Assembly (NCBI GenBank): GCA_900759015.1 | Contig: CAAEUE010000015.1 | Location: 209,232 to 273,231, forward strand | Direction of reading: 5' to 3' | DNA: 64,000 nucleotides | Origin: Clostridia bacterium | Lineage (GTDB): Bacteria > Bacillota > Clostridia > TANB77 > CAG-508 | Shown: positions 50,471 to 60,113 of the stretch, piece after piece | Layout of the letters: every line of letters starts with the position of its first letter | Numbering within the stretch: the stretch's first letter is position 1 | Position numbers and translations under genes: made by a program | The notes under the pieces: model-generated | Told to the model about the DNA's origin: nothing | The model's input: only the letters and a program-made list of their open reading frames with translations | Database searches by the model: none

Positions 50471-52419
50471 TCTTCTTGTTTTATTTTTCCTGTTTTATAT
50501 GCATCTAATAATTTATTTAAATCTTTAATTTGTCCTTCTAATTTTTTACCTATATCTGTATCTGCAATTTTTTTACGTTCAACCTTCTCTACAATTTGTT
50601 TTGTAGAATGTATATCTGTTTCATTTATAATGGCGTCTTCTGTAGATGTAAATGGCTCATGTGCAGTAAGTACCAAACCATATGAATTATAAATTAAAGT
50701 GTATCCTGCAATACCAGTAGTTTTTTGATAAGGTTTAGATAGTCCTCCATCAATTATTAGTAGTTTTCCATTTGCCTTTATTGGACTTTCTCCATCTTTT
50801 AATTTTACTGGCATGTGTCCTCCAATAATTCTTCCCTCTTCTTCATTTATTCCAAATTCTCTTAATATATCCTTACATACATTTTCATCTTGTGCAAATT
50901 CATAAAATGGATTTTTTATTTCCTTTCTTAAATTTTTATCTTCTAAAAAATATCTTTCAAATGTTTTCATTGCATTTTTACAAAATATTGGTGAATATTT
51001 TCCACACCATAAATACCACAGAAAGTCCATAGCATTTATTTTTTCTTCACTTTCATCTAAATAAAATGCTTTACGTGCAATTTCATCTATATAATCTAAA
51101 TATTCTTTGCCTTTTAACTTTTTATTTTGAAATTTTATCTCTACTAGTTCTCCTAAATCATTCATTGGAACACAGCCATGAATTAACAAATTTTGATTAT
51201 ATATTTTATAAATGCTACCTTTAGTATATAAAAAGTTTATATGTTCTTGTAATTTCTCACTATTTTTAAAGCTTTTAATTAATTTTTCTACAACTTCTTT
51301 TTCTTGTTCTGATAATTTATATGGTGAATCTTCATCTATTGTTGGAAAATCTGTATCTAGCAATTTATACGCATATCCATTAATATTTATAGTCCCTTCT
51401 TTAAAATTTATTTTGTCTAGTAATAATCTATCTTCCATTTCATACTCTGGATGCCTATTAATTATTTCTGATTCTAACTTAAATTGCATAATTGCTGCTG
51501 CTTTTTCCATTTTTCCCATAAGTTCTATATCTAGACCTTCTTCAAATTCTTCTGTATGTGAATGAAAAATACTTGGAACTTGATTAGTATATTGTTCTTT
51601 TGCAAATTCAGTCATTTTTCTAATATTTATTCCATATCCTTCTTCTAAAATTGATAAAGTTCCATATCTTGCACAAATTCTTATAACATTCATTATACAT
51701 GCTGGATTTCCACATGCTGCTCCCATCCAAACAATATCATGATTTCCCCATTCTATATCTATTGAATGATATTTCATAAGTTTATCAATTATAATATCTG
51801 GACCAGGCCCTCTATCATAAATATCTCCTATAATATGAAGATGATCTATTGACAATTGTTGGATTAATTTTGCTATTTCAATTATAAAAGCTTCTGCTCT
51901 TCCTAATTTTATTATGGATTCTATTATTTGTGCATAATATGTTTCTTTATCTTGTGATTCCATACTTCCATGTAACAATTCGTCAATAATATATTCATAT
52001 CCTTTTGGCATTGCTTTTCTTACTTTTGATCTACTATATTTTGAAGCCACTATTTTACACAATTTTATTAATCTATACAAAGTTATTTTATAGTATTCAT
52101 TTAAATTATCTTTATTTTCTTCTTTTAGTAATTTTAACTTTTCCTCTGGATAATAAATCAATGTCGCCAATTTTTTTCTTTCACTATTTGTCATAGTATA
52201 TTCAAAAATTTCATCAATTTTCGTTTTTATTACTCCAGAAGCATTCTTTAGTATGTGTAAAAAAGATTCATATTCACCATGTAAATCACTTAAAAAATGT
52301 TCTGTACTTTTTGGTAAATTTTGAATTGCTTTTAAATTGATTATTTCTGTACATACCTCTTGTATGTTAGGAAACTTTTCCGATAGTAATTTTAAATATT
52401 TTAATTCTTGTTGTTCCAT
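50467..52419 (-). CDS. fbp: Fructose-1,6-bisphosphatase, class III
   Basis: 650 aa. Class III FBPase of the Bacillus/Clostridium type with a metallophosphoesterase domain: LSDLHGEYE, GDIYDRGPGPD, WGNHDIVWMG, and GGHMPVKLKDGESP near the C-terminus. Converts fructose-1,6-bisphosphate to fructose-6-phosphate in gluconeogenesis. Length is near the 670 aa of the Bacillus protein. It overlaps a repeat by its stop codon. An HD-domain gene lies upstream, 20 bases away, in the same direction. Confidence 0.94.
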   Translation of the reverse strand: MEQQELKYLKLLSEKFPNIQEVCTEIINLKAIQNLPKSTEHFLSDLHGEYESFLHILKNASGVIKTKIDEIFEYTMTNSERKKLATLIYYPEEKLKLLKEENKDNLNEYYKITLYRLIKLCKIVASKYSRSKVRKAMPKGYEYIIDELLHGSMESQDKETYYAQIIESIIKLGRAEAFIIEIAKLIQQLSIDHLHIIGDIYDRGPGPDIIIDKLMKYHSIDIEWGNHDIVWMGAACGNPACIMNVIRICARYGTLSILEEGYGINIRKMTEFAKEQYTNQVPSIFHSHTEEFEEGLDIELMGKMEKAAAIMQFKLESEIINRHPEYEMEDRLLLDKINFKEGTININGYAYKLLDTDFPTIDEDSPYKLSEQEKEVVEKLIKSFKNSEKLQEHINFLYTKGSIYKIYNQNLLIHGCVPMNDLGELVEIKFQNKKLKGKEYLDYIDEIARKAFYLDESEEKINAMDFLWYLWCGKYSPIFCKNAMKTFERYFLEDKNLRKEIKNPFYEFAQDENVCKDILREFGINEEEGRIIGGHMPVKLKDGESPIKANGKLLIIDGGLSKPYQKTTGIAGYTLIYNSYGLVLTAHEPFTSTEDAIINETDIHSTKQIVEKVERKKIADTDIGKKLEGQIKDLNKLLDAYKTGKIKQEE

Positions 52420-52438
52420 ATTAATTCACCCAATTCTT

Positions 52439-53215
52439 TTATATTGCTTTACTCAATTCTTTTTCTAAATAATCTTTAGCAAAATTATATACATTGCATA
52501 AACTTTCTTGTTCTCTATCATTTACTAAATCAAATCTACTATATAATTTTGTAAGAAATTTATCTTCTTTTATCTTCTGTAAAGTGAATTTATAATTGAA
52601 ATCATAAATATATGCAAAATGAGCTATAGCTAAATCTAGTCCAGAATTTATATTTTTATAATTTATATATTTATCTTCAAAAAATTCTCTGTATACTTCC
52701 TTATTAATTTTCTGTTTTTCTATATTATTTCCATAAAGTACATTCATATTTTCCATATTTAAAAAGTAAAATATATCTAATTTATCTGCATCTCTTATTA
52801 ATTTAGTATGTAATAATTCTTTTTTATTTAAATCTTTATCTATATTTAAGTATCCTCTATTATGATTTAATATTGCTTTTTTTATTATATTGTCATAAGC
52901 ATCTTCTTTTATAAACTTTCTAATCAAACCATCTTCAAATAGTACTTTCACACCATATTCTGCATGATTTACACTATCTTTATCCATAAAAGTATTATAT
53001 ATTCTTATTTGTTCAAATCTTCCTATATCATGTAAAAGTCCAATTAATTCAGCAAGATTTATATCTTCTTGACTAAAATTTAATGATATAGCTAATTCTT
53101 TAGCCTTTTGACTTACTCTTTCAATATGTGAAATTTTTAAAGCTATTTTCGGATCTTGTGGATTATAATTTTTTACATAATTTTTAAATTCTATTCTTGC
53201 GTTTTTTATATTCAT
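52439..53215 (-). CDS. HD-domain phosphohydrolase
   Basis: 258 aa. HD motif GLLHDIGRFEQIR with HIERVSQKAKEL, HAEYGVKVL and NHNRGYLN, characteristic of HD phosphohydrolases. Substrate unknown. I choose ATG 53215, seven bases after GGAGGG; the longer frame from 53263 runs through the ribosome binding site, where an apparent CGG codon would otherwise be in frame. It may be co-transcribed with fbp. Confidence 0.82.
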   Translation of the reverse strand: MNIKNARIEFKNYVKNYNPQDPKIALKISHIERVSQKAKELAISLNFSQEDINLAELIGLLHDIGRFEQIRIYNTFMDKDSVNHAEYGVKVLFEDGLIRKFIKEDAYDNIIKKAILNHNRGYLNIDKDLNKKELLHTKLIRDADKLDIFYFLNMENMNVLYGNNIEKQKINKEVYREFFEDKYINYKNINSGLDLAIAHFAYIYDFNYKFTLQKIKEDKFLTKLYSRFDLVNDREQESLCNVYNFAKDYLEKELSKAI

Positions 53216-53272
53216 TTGTGTATCCCTCCGCAAAAATTGTATCATATCTTCTTTTTTTGTCAATTGAGACTA

Positions 53273-53310
53273 AAAAACAAATTAAGCGAACCATATAAGT
53301 TCGCTTAATC
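53273..53310 (-). terminator. Terminator overlapping the gerW stop codon
   Basis: ATTAAGCGAAC / GTTCGCTTAAT stem, 7-base loop, then TTTGTTTTTT. Confidence 0.85.
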
Positions 53311-53811
53311 ATCTTCCATTTCTTCCGAAGTAATTGTTGTTTCGTACTCAAATGGTCTTTTTACTTTTACTATTTTTTCTTTTTTCGCATTTACTTTTTC
53401 TTCTTTATTCGTGCATTTATTTATTAAACTATTTGCCTTTTCCATTATATCTGGAACATAATCTAATAATTTATCAACTGATGAAGAATGTTCTATAGGC
53501 AATAGTTTTACACTTTCATTTTGCACTACTAAAAATGCTATTGGACTTATATTAACTGCAGCACCACTACCTCCTCCAAATGGTAATTTATATTCTATAG
53601 ATTCTTCTTTTTCTTTCTTATTATAATTATCTATAGTCTCACTATTAAATTCGCTACCTCCTGATGCAAATCCAAAAGTTACCTTTGACAATGGTATAAT
53701 TATCCCATTTTTTGTTTCTATTGGACTGCCTACAATAGTATTAACATCCACCATATCCTTAATACTATTCATGGTTGTATTCATAAGTCCTTCTATAGGA
53801 TTTTCTTGCAT
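53305..53811 (-). CDS. ytfJ: Spore germination/coat protein GerW (YtfJ family)
   Basis: 168 aa. IEGLMNTTMNSIKDMVDV, IIIPLSKVTFGFASGGSEF, PFGGGSGAAVNISPIAFLVV and DYVPDIMEKANSLI match the GerW/YtfJ family. Found in spores; in Bacillus it affects germination. Its start overlaps the upstream YtfI (DUF2953) frame by about 46 bases, and the two genes are adjacent in many spore-formers. Length typical. A Lys-rich tail follows the conserved core. Confidence 0.92.
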   Translation of the reverse strand: MQENPIEGLMNTTMNSIKDMVDVNTIVGSPIETKNGIIIPLSKVTFGFASGGSEFNSETIDNYNKKEKEESIEYKLPFGGGSGAAVNISPIAFLVVQNESVKLLPIEHSSSVDKLLDYVPDIMEKANSLINKCTNKEEKVNAKKEKIVKVKRPFEYETTITSEEMEDD

Positions 53812-54370
53812 TTTTATCAGCTCTCTTTCTTTTCAAAATTTCACACATTACACTTATAATATGTATAATTTTTAAATTTATTATACTATTTAGATAAATT
53901 TCATATGCTGTATTATTTGCATATTTCATACTTATTCCATATTTTCCTTCATCTTTATCTAGCATATTTTTGGCAAATATAATTGATAATATAGTTGATA
54001 ATATTACTGTAATAAAACTTAAAACAATTAAACTATCACTTTGTAAATTTATCTTCATATATAATTCATCTATACTTGTTACCTTCAAAAAACGAGTTAT
54101 ATTACCTTTATATGAACTTAAACTTGTCTTTTTCATACTTTTTTCTAAATTTTTCAATGTAAGTTTCTTTTTTAAAAATTTACTATCTAATAAATTTATT
54201 TCAAAATAAGGTATTATTTTGAATAATTTAAGTACTAATTTTATTTCTCCATCCTTTTTTTGATTGTCTTTTATATATAAATTATTTATTTGTATTTGCG
54301 CTGTGGTAGCTGCTAGTAATATTATTAAACTACCTAATATTATTAATACAATTAAAAAAAATACTAGCAT
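53765..54370 (-). CDS. YtfI-like membrane protein (DUF2953)
   Basis: 201 aa. Two or three membrane segments (1-22, 115-135, a C-terminal one), the middle part beta-rich. Matches the YtfI/DUF2953 family that sits before gerW. Its start codon lies in the 3' arm of a strong stem-loop (54360-54391) that also covers its ribosome binding site GGAGGTGGAAAT. Its function is unknown; the neighbour points to sporulation. Confidence 0.87.
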   Translation of the reverse strand: MLVFFLIVLIILGSLIILLAATTAQIQINNLYIKDNQKKDGEIKLVLKLFKIIPYFEINLLDSKFLKKKLTLKNLEKSMKKTSLSSYKGNITRFLKVTSIDELYMKINLQSDSLIVLSFITVILSTILSIIFAKNMLDKDEGKYGISMKYANNTAYEIYLNSIINLKIIHIISVMCEILKRKRADKNARKSYRRTYEYNHE

Positions 54371-54392
54371 ATTTCCACCTCTGCTAGTATTT
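54352..54392 (-). promoter_or_regulatory. Stem-loop spanning the ytfI ribosome binding site and start
   Basis: AATACTAGCA / TGCTAGTATT arms with a 12-base loop, the loop holding GAGGTGGAAATA and the right arm starting in the ATG. A T run follows within the first codons. It could end transcription from scpA or block translation of ytfI. Confidence 0.6.
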
Positions 54393-54410
54393 TTTCCAAA
54401 TTTTATTTAT

Positions 54411-55166
54411 TTATACTATTTTTTTCTTTTTCTCTACGATTATGTCTTTAAATAAATCTTCTTGTGTTGTATTTACTTTATCTCTTTTTGACATTTCTAA
54501 CAAGCCACTAAAAGCTGTTACTACTTCCTGTTTATTATGTTCTTTTATAGAAAATAATTTATTAAATACAAATTTATTATTTTTAATTAATGCTTTAAAC
54601 ATTTCTTTTACTTTACTTGTTACTGTATAATTATCTGTTATTGCAATTTTTTCTATATTTTCTGCATTTTTATTAATCTTTTCTTCATTTTTTTGTAAAA
54701 GTGATTTATATAAATTTGGAATTAAGTCTTTTTCATATTCTTTTTCGATTTCTTGTTTTGGTAATTCTATGTTTTCTTTCATTCCTAAATAAATCTTTGA
54801 ATTTTCTTCGTAATTTACTTTTAATTTCTTTATAATTTCTTTATATTTTTTATATTCTATAATTCTTTGTATAAGTTCTTCTTCAGTTAGTTCTTCTTCT
54901 TCCACGTCTTGTTTTGGAAGTAAACTTTTAGATTTTAAATAGATTAATGTTGATGCCATTATTACAAATTCACTTGCTATATCTAGATTCATTTCTTCCA
55001 TATGATTTAAATATTCTATATATTGATCTGCTATTTCATTTATTTTAATATCATAAATATCCATTTTATTTTTGTCAATTAAATGACATAATAAATCTAA
55101 TGGTCCTTCAAAATTATCTATTTTTATTGCATATTTATTTGTCTCTAACATCAACATATTTGCCAT
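54411..55166 (-). CDS. scpA: Segregation and condensation protein ScpA
   Basis: 251 aa. FEGPLDLLCHLIDKNKMDIYDI at the N-terminus is the kleisin signature of ScpA; C-terminal winged-helix region present. With ScpB and SMC it condenses and segregates the chromosome. scpB, which usually follows directly, is not here: the next gene is ytfI. ATG 55166 with AGGAG five bases upstream; one base after the recX stop region. Slightly longer and more Lys-rich than the average. Confidence 0.92.
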   Translation of the reverse strand: MANMLMLETNKYAIKIDNFEGPLDLLCHLIDKNKMDIYDIKINEIADQYIEYLNHMEEMNLDIASEFVIMASTLIYLKSKSLLPKQDVEEEELTEEELIQRIIEYKKYKEIIKKLKVNYEENSKIYLGMKENIELPKQEIEKEYEKDLIPNLYKSLLQKNEEKINKNAENIEKIAITDNYTVTSKVKEMFKALIKNNKFVFNKLFSIKEHNKQEVVTAFSGLLEMSKRDKVNTTQEDLFKDIIVEKKKKIV

Positions 55167-55168
55167 AA

Positions 55169-55603
55169 TTACTCCTCTATTTTTATATTGTCTTTTTTAT
55201 ATCCTTTTCTTAATAAATAATTTATTATATCTTCTTTTTCTGTATTATGTATTTTTTTGTGTATAATGTTTTGAGCAGATTGTTTTTCGTATTCTTCTAA
55301 TTCATCTATATGTTCATTCACATAATCTTCTAATACATTTCTTTTAATTCCTTTTGAATATAATTTATAAATTATTTCTTTTATAGACATATTTTTTAAA
55401 TTTCTGAATTCTGCAACCGCTCTTTCTATATAATTTTTGTCATTTATATATCCAGCTTCTTTTAAATATTCTATACTATCTTCTAAAAGGTCTTCATCTA
55501 TATCTCTAAATTTTGTTCTTATTTCGTTTTCTGTTCTTTTTTTATACATAATATATTTTAAAATTTTAGTTTTTGCTTTGTCAAATTCTTCTATACTATA
55601 CAT
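55169..55603 (-). CDS. recX: Regulatory protein RecX
   Basis: 144 aa. Three short helical repeats (AKTKILKYIMYKKRTENEIR, LEDSIEYLKEAGYINDKNYIERAVAEFRNLKN, IIYKLYSKGIKRNVLEDYV) as in RecX. Modulates RecA filament. It follows recA in the same direction (17 bases), the usual order. AAGGAATAAAA precedes ATG. Confidence 0.88.
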   Translation of the reverse strand: MYSIEEFDKAKTKILKYIMYKKRTENEIRTKFRDIDEDLLEDSIEYLKEAGYINDKNYIERAVAEFRNLKNMSIKEIIYKLYSKGIKRNVLEDYVNEHIDELEEYEKQSAQNIIHKKIHNTEKEDIINYLLRKGYKKDNIKIEE

Positions 55604-55619
55604 TTTTATTCCTTACTTT

Positions 55620-56711
55620 TTATTTTTTCTTTGGCTTTGCATCTTCATCTTCTACTAATACTACTACATCATCATCATCATTATTTTCTTCTTCGTCACC
55701 TAAACTTTTTTCAAAAGCTTTTTCAAAATTATCTCTTACTTTCTTTTCTACTTCTGCCATTATATCTGGATTTTCTGCTAAATATTTTTTAACATTTTCC
55801 CTTCCTTGTCCAATTCTATTTCCATCATAACTAAACCAAGAACCACTCTTTTCAATTATATCTAAGTTTACTGCCATATCTAAAATATTTCCTTCTTTAG
55901 AAATACCTTTACCATATACTATATCAAATTCTGCTTCTCTAAATGGTGGTGCAACTTTATTTTTTACTACTTTTACTCTTGCTCTACTTCCTGTTATTTC
56001 ACCATCTTGTTTTATGTTTTCTATTTTTCTAATATCCATTCTAACTGATGCATAGAATTTTAAAGCTCTACCACCAGTTGTTGTTTCTGGGTTTCCAAAC
56101 ATAACACCAATTTTTTCTCTTAATTGATTTATGAAGATTAATACTGTTTTTGATTTATTTATTGCTCCTGCTAATTTTCTTAATGCTTGTGACATTAATC
56201 TTGCTTGTAGACCCATATGAGAATCTCCCATATCTCCATCAATTTCAGCCTTTGGAACTAATGCTGCTACAGAGTCTACTACAACTACATCTAATGCACC
56301 ACTTCTTACTAATGCTTCTGTTATTTCTAATGCTTGTTCTCCTGTATCTGGTTGTGATACTAATAAGTTATCTATATCTACCCCTAAATGTTTTGCATAT
56401 ACTGGATCTAATGCATGTTCTGCATCTATAAAAGCTGCCTCACCATTCATTTTTTGTGCTTCTGCAATTATATGCAATGCTAATGTTGTTTTACCAGATG
56501 ATTCTGGGCCATATATTTCTATTATTCTTCCTCTTGGAACTCCTCCAATTCCTAATGCTATATCTAGACTTAAGGCTCCTGTTGGTATAGCTTCTACTTC
56601 CATTGCTTTAAATTCTCCTAATTTCATTACAGAACCTTTTCCAAATTGTTTTTCTATTTGACTCATTGCCATTTCTAACGCTTTTTTTCTTTCTATATTT
56701 TCTCCACTCAT
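55620..56711 (-). CDS. recA: Recombinase RecA
   Basis: 363 aa. [20 protein letters not shown] (Walker A), [43 protein letters not shown]. Central recombinase and activator of LexA cleavage. The C-terminal tail is highly acidic ([17 protein letters not shown]), as usual. A sigma-A promoter and an SOS-box-like site are upstream. Downstream recX. Confidence 0.97.
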   Translation of the reverse strand: MSGENIERKKALEMAMSQIEKQFGKGSVMKLGEFKAMEVEAIPTGALSLDIALGIGGVPRGRIIEIYGPESSGKTTLALHIIAEAQKMNGEAAFIDAEHALDPVYAKHLGVDIDNLLVSQPDTGEQALEITEALVRSGALDVVVVDSVAALVPKAEIDGDMGDSHMGLQARLMSQALRKLAGAINKSKTVLIFINQLREKIGVMFGNPETTTGGRALKFYASVRMDIRKIENIKQDGEITGSRARVKVVKNKVAPPFREAEFDIVYGKGISKEGNILDMAVNLDIIEKSGSWFSYDGNRIGQGRENVKKYLAENPDIMAEVEKKVRDNFEKAFEKSLGDEEENNDDDDVVVLVEDEDAKPKKK

Positions 56712-56724
56712 TATTTTTCCTCCT

Positions 56725-56740
56725 ATGAACGTATGTTTGT
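56725..56740 (-). promoter_or_regulatory. LexA (SOS) operator upstream of recA
   Basis: Read on the plus strand, GAACGTATGTTTG fits the Gram-positive consensus CGAACRNRYGTTYG at all but the first position. It overlaps the recA transcript start region, so recA should be LexA-controlled. No lexA is in the window. Confidence 0.75.
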
Positions 56741-56743
56741 TTT

Positions 56744-56771
56744 ATTATATACTAATTTATTTTTTTGTCAA
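56744..56771 (-). promoter_or_regulatory. recA promoter
   Basis: TTGACA, 16-base spacer, TATAAT, directly upstream of the SOS box. Confidence 0.75.
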
Positions 56772-56852
56772 TAGTTTTTTGAAACAATAAAATTAAATTT
56801 CCTTATGTTATATGATACAAAATAATCTCTACATCTGATAAAAGCATTTTTA

Positions 56853-58448
56853 TTATCTTCTATACCAATTTTCTATTCCATAAAAAATATTATATTGATT
56901 TGGTTTTATGTCACCTACTAAACTTGTACTATAAATTACATTTACTTTATTAAAATATAAACTAATATATGGTGCATCATCTCTATATATTTGAATTAAC
57001 CTATTTGTCTCTTCTTTTATCTTATTTTCATCTGTTAAACTTAATAATTCATTTAATAAATTATTTGCTTCTTCATTTTGATAATTAGCTAAATTTCCTG
57101 ATCCAAAATAAGTAACCAAACTAGGTGATAATGAACTATTAGTTCCTGTAATTATCATTCCATAGTTCCTATTGTTTAATGCAGTATTAAATCTTTCTGT
57201 ATTTAATTTAGATACATTTACATGGATTCCTATATTTTCTAAACTAGTTTTAATTAAATCTGCAACTGCAACTTGTGAGCTATTATCTGCATTTACCGTA
57301 AGATTTATATTTAGTCTTATCGTTCTATAATTTTCAGTTTTTTGCCAACTCCCATATTTATATGACCAGCCACCATCAATTAGTACTTGCTTAGCTTGAT
57401 CTGGATTATATCCTGCACTAGTACTATTTTGATCAAATGTCCAATTACCATAATCTAATGGATTATCTGCTGTATAGTATTTTCCACCAAATATACTTGT
57501 TACTATACTACTTTTATCTATAGCATATGATATTGCTTTTCTTACTTCCCATCTACTTAAGAAACTATCTGCAGTATTTAATGCAATAAAATCATGTCTT
57601 CTTCCATAATATTCTTTTTTGTTATATCCAATTGTTCCAATATTATCTTCTATATTTATATTTTCAGTTGTTAATATATCTATATTTCCTAATTTAAATG
57701 CATTGTATGCTTCTCCCATAGATGAATATTTATTTACATTTATAGTTTCCACTTTTGCATTTTTTTCTGATATATTCCACCAATTAGTATTCTTTTTTAA
57801 TACTACTGTATTTTCTGAATTTGATTCTATCTTGTACATTCCTGTACCAATTGGAGTATTATTTTTATCTGTATTTTGTATATCTTGTCCTGAAAAATAT
57901 GTGCTTGAAACTATTGGAAATATTAAATTATATTCAAAAAATGGTATTATTGTATCCAAATTTATTCTTACACTATAATTATCAATTATATCAACACTTG
58001 TAATATGTTGAACATTATAGTTATATATTGAATTTATTTGTTTTAATGTCTCTATTGTATATTTTACATCTTGTGCTGTAAATGCTGTTCCATCTTGCCA
58101 TTTTACATTATTTCTTAATTTTATTATATAAGAAGTATCTCCAGATTTTGCCCATTCTGTGGCTAAACAAGCTTGTAATTTATAATTTTCATCTAGTTGT
58201 ATTAATGGCTCAAATATTAATTTAGTTATCTCCTGCACATTTCTATTACTACTTAATAGTGGATTTATAGTATCATAACTTACTATTTCCATTCTTAAAT
58301 CTGTAATAGTTTGACTTGTTTGAGTTGTTGTTTTATTTTCTGTATTTTCTGAACTTGATTTATTTTCCCCATAAATCATATAAACTGCTATCCCAATAAT
58401 TATAATTACAGCTATAAAAAAAATATATTTCATAAAATTTGATTTCAT
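56853..58448 (-). CDS. Peptide/nickel-type ABC transporter substrate-binding protein
   Basis: 531 aa. A membrane anchor at about 10-28 (no lipobox Cys is obvious), then an SBP_bac_5 domain: YDTINPLLSSNRNVQEITKLI, NNVKWQDGTAFTAQDVKYTI, PIGTGMYKI, YAIDKSSIV, and VADLIKTSLENIGIHV. Binds peptides or similar outside the cell. No permease or ATPase genes are next to it, so it is an orphan binding protein, perhaps feeding a distant transporter or signalling. I choose ATG 58448; the ATG 58460 lies in GGAGAGAAAA. Confidence 0.85.
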   Translation of the reverse strand: MKSNFMKYIFFIAVIIIIGIAVYMIYGENKSSSENTENKTTTQTSQTITDLRMEIVSYDTINPLLSSNRNVQEITKLIFEPLIQLDENYKLQACLATEWAKSGDTSYIIKLRNNVKWQDGTAFTAQDVKYTIETLKQINSIYNYNVQHITSVDIIDNYSVRINLDTIIPFFEYNLIFPIVSSTYFSGQDIQNTDKNNTPIGTGMYKIESNSENTVVLKKNTNWWNISEKNAKVETINVNKYSSMGEAYNAFKLGNIDILTTENINIEDNIGTIGYNKKEYYGRRHDFIALNTADSFLSRWEVRKAISYAIDKSSIVTSIFGGKYYTADNPLDYGNWTFDQNSTSAGYNPDQAKQVLIDGGWSYKYGSWQKTENYRTIRLNINLTVNADNSSQVAVADLIKTSLENIGIHVNVSKLNTERFNTALNNRNYGMIITGTNSSLSPSLVTYFGSGNLANYQNEEANNLLNELLSLTDENKIKEETNRLIQIYRDDAPYISLYFNKVNVIYSTSLVGDIKPNQYNIFYGIENWYRR

Positions 58449-58534
58449 TTTTCTCTCCATTTACATTTGTATTTTACTTCTCTATAATATATTAATTTTG
58501 TATTTTTTTCAAGATATTTTTATATGTGTATATA

Positions 58535-58566
58535 CAAAAATGGGGACTTAAACAAGCCCCCATTGT
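58535..58566 (-). terminator. Terminator after spoVS
   Basis: AATGGGGGCTT / AAGTCCCCATT stem with one mismatch, then TTTTTG. Confidence 0.85.
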
Positions 58567-58569
58567 AAT

Positions 58570-58833
58570 TTATTTTCTTGATTCTATTATTAACTTCATA
58601 CCAGTCCTATCTTCTCCTTCTACTTGAACTTCTGCAAATGCAGGTATGCAAACTAAATCTACTCCTGATGGTGCTACAAATCCTCTTGCTATTGCTACTG
58701 CTTTTACAGCTTGATTTAATGCTCCAGCACCTATTGCTTGCATTTCTGCCTTATTATTTTCCTTTACCAAACCTGCAATTGCTCCTGCAACTGAATTTGG
58801 ATTTGATTTTGATGAGATTTTTAAAACTTCCAT
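58570..58833 (-). CDS. spoVS: Stage V sporulation protein S
   Basis: 87 aa, nearly complete match to SpoVS: VLKISSKSNPNSVAGAIAG, GAGALNQAVKAVAIARGF, and the end VEGEDRTGMKLIIES. Small Alba-like protein needed for sporulation progress. AGGAGGCAAAAA precedes ATG. Its neighbours are ymdB and rny; the order rny-ymdB-spoVS is conserved in Firmicutes. Confidence 0.96.
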   Translation of the reverse strand: MEVLKISSKSNPNSVAGAIAGLVKENNKAEMQAIGAGALNQAVKAVAIARGFVAPSGVDLVCIPAFAEVQVEGEDRTGMKLIIESRK

Positions 58834-58966
58834 TTTTTGCCTCCTATAATTTATTTTTTAGTTCATCTTGTGACTGATATATTTATATTATATTTGGAAA
58901 ATAATGTAAAGATATTTTTCCATTTTTTAGGAGGTTTGCATCGCGTATTTTAACACTTTTCGACAT

Positions 58967-59740
58967 TTATCTATCATTTATTCTAATTATCTCTTCTGTT
59001 CGATTTGTTTCATCATTAATTTTAAAAATACATCCATTTATCATTGCCTCACTATCTGCTAATTTATATCTTTCTGGAAGTGATGTAACAAATCTTTTAA
59101 AGGAAACTCCTACGTCCATTCCTATAACTGATTTTTTTGGTCCTGTCATCCCAATATCAGTTATATATGCGGTTCCCTTTTCTAATATTTGATCATCAGC
59201 AGTTTGAACATGTGTATGTGTTCCATATACTATAGTATATTTTCCGTCCATATAATATCCCATAGCAATTTTTTCTGCTGTAGCCTCTGCATGAAAATCC
59301 AAAACAAAAATATCTACTTGATTTTTTAATTTATTATATATGTCATTTGCTACTATAAATGGATTTTCGGATAATATTCCCATTGATGTCCTTCCTATTA
59401 AATTTATAATTGCAATTTTCTTGTTATTTTTGTTAAATATACTATAATCATTACCAGGCAACCCTTTTGTATAATTAGCTGGTCTAACAATTCTTTTATC
59501 ATCGATAAAAGAGAATATATCTTTCTTTCCCCATGTATGGTTTCCCATTGTTATAACATCTGCACCCGCATTTAATAGAGAATCAAAAATCTTTTTAGTT
59601 ATCCCCATTCCTCCTGCTGAATTTTCACCATTTATTATGCAAAAATCTATATTATATTCTTCTTTAAGTTTAGGTAATTCTTTTACTACTTTTTTTACTC
59701 CTATTTCTCCTACAATATCACCTATTGTTAAAATATTCAT
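58967..59740 (-). CDS. ymdB: YmdB family phosphodiesterase
   Basis: 257 aa. GDIVGEIGVKKV, NGENSAGGMGI, GNHTWGKKDI and DFHAEATAEKIAMG are metal-binding motifs of the YmdB family, a calcineurin-like fold with cyclic nucleotide phosphodiesterase activity and a role in biofilm/sporulation switching in Bacillus. Upstream is rny. AGAAGGCATATT precedes ATG. Confidence 0.93.
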   Translation of the reverse strand: MNILTIGDIVGEIGVKKVVKELPKLKEEYNIDFCIINGENSAGGMGITKKIFDSLLNAGADVITMGNHTWGKKDIFSFIDDKRIVRPANYTKGLPGNDYSIFNKNNKKIAIINLIGRTSMGILSENPFIVANDIYNKLKNQVDIFVLDFHAEATAEKIAMGYYMDGKYTIVYGTHTHVQTADDQILEKGTAYITDIGMTGPKKSVIGMDVGVSFKRFVTSLPERYKLADSEAMINGCIFKINDETNRTEEIIRINDR

Positions 59741-60085
59741 AATATGCCTTCTTTCTTATTTCATATTCTGTATAAATATTGCCAAAATCACTATCTATTT
59801 CTATTAAAATTAAGGCAATAATAGTTACAATATATGCTAATATGTTAAATACAAATTTAATTTTATTAGATTATTTTATCTTTTATAAATTTTCTTGATC
59901 CAATTATATAATTTCCATCTCTTAAGTTCTCTCCTAATGTATTATTAGCTTAATGATTTTATTTTTCATATAATTTATCTCCAATTTTAATATCTTTCTA
60001 ATTATACAAAAAAAATATTTAATAGTCAAAAATTATTTTGCCATTGAAATTTTAGCTTTTGTATAATCACATAATTACTGCAAAC
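59741..60085. other. Gene-free interval with a possible decayed coding stretch
   Basis: About 345 bases between rny and ymdB. On the minus strand, near 59940-60000, two reading fragments look protein-like (KIGDKLYEK and GENLRDGNYIIGSRKF) but lie in different frames with stops between. Perhaps a degraded small gene. Otherwise AT-rich with no clear signal. Confidence 0.4.
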
Positions 60086-60113
60086 AAAAAAAGTAGCATT
60101 TCTGCTACTTTTT
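60084..60113 (-). terminator. Terminator after rny
   Basis: AAGTAGCA / TGCTACTT stem with TTTTTTTG on the minus strand. Confidence 0.85.

Noticed and set aside
53215..53263. An in-frame CGG in the extended start of the HD protein
   Set aside because: GGAGGGATACACAA just before ATG 53215 shows that the CGG lies in the ribosome binding site, not in the coding region.
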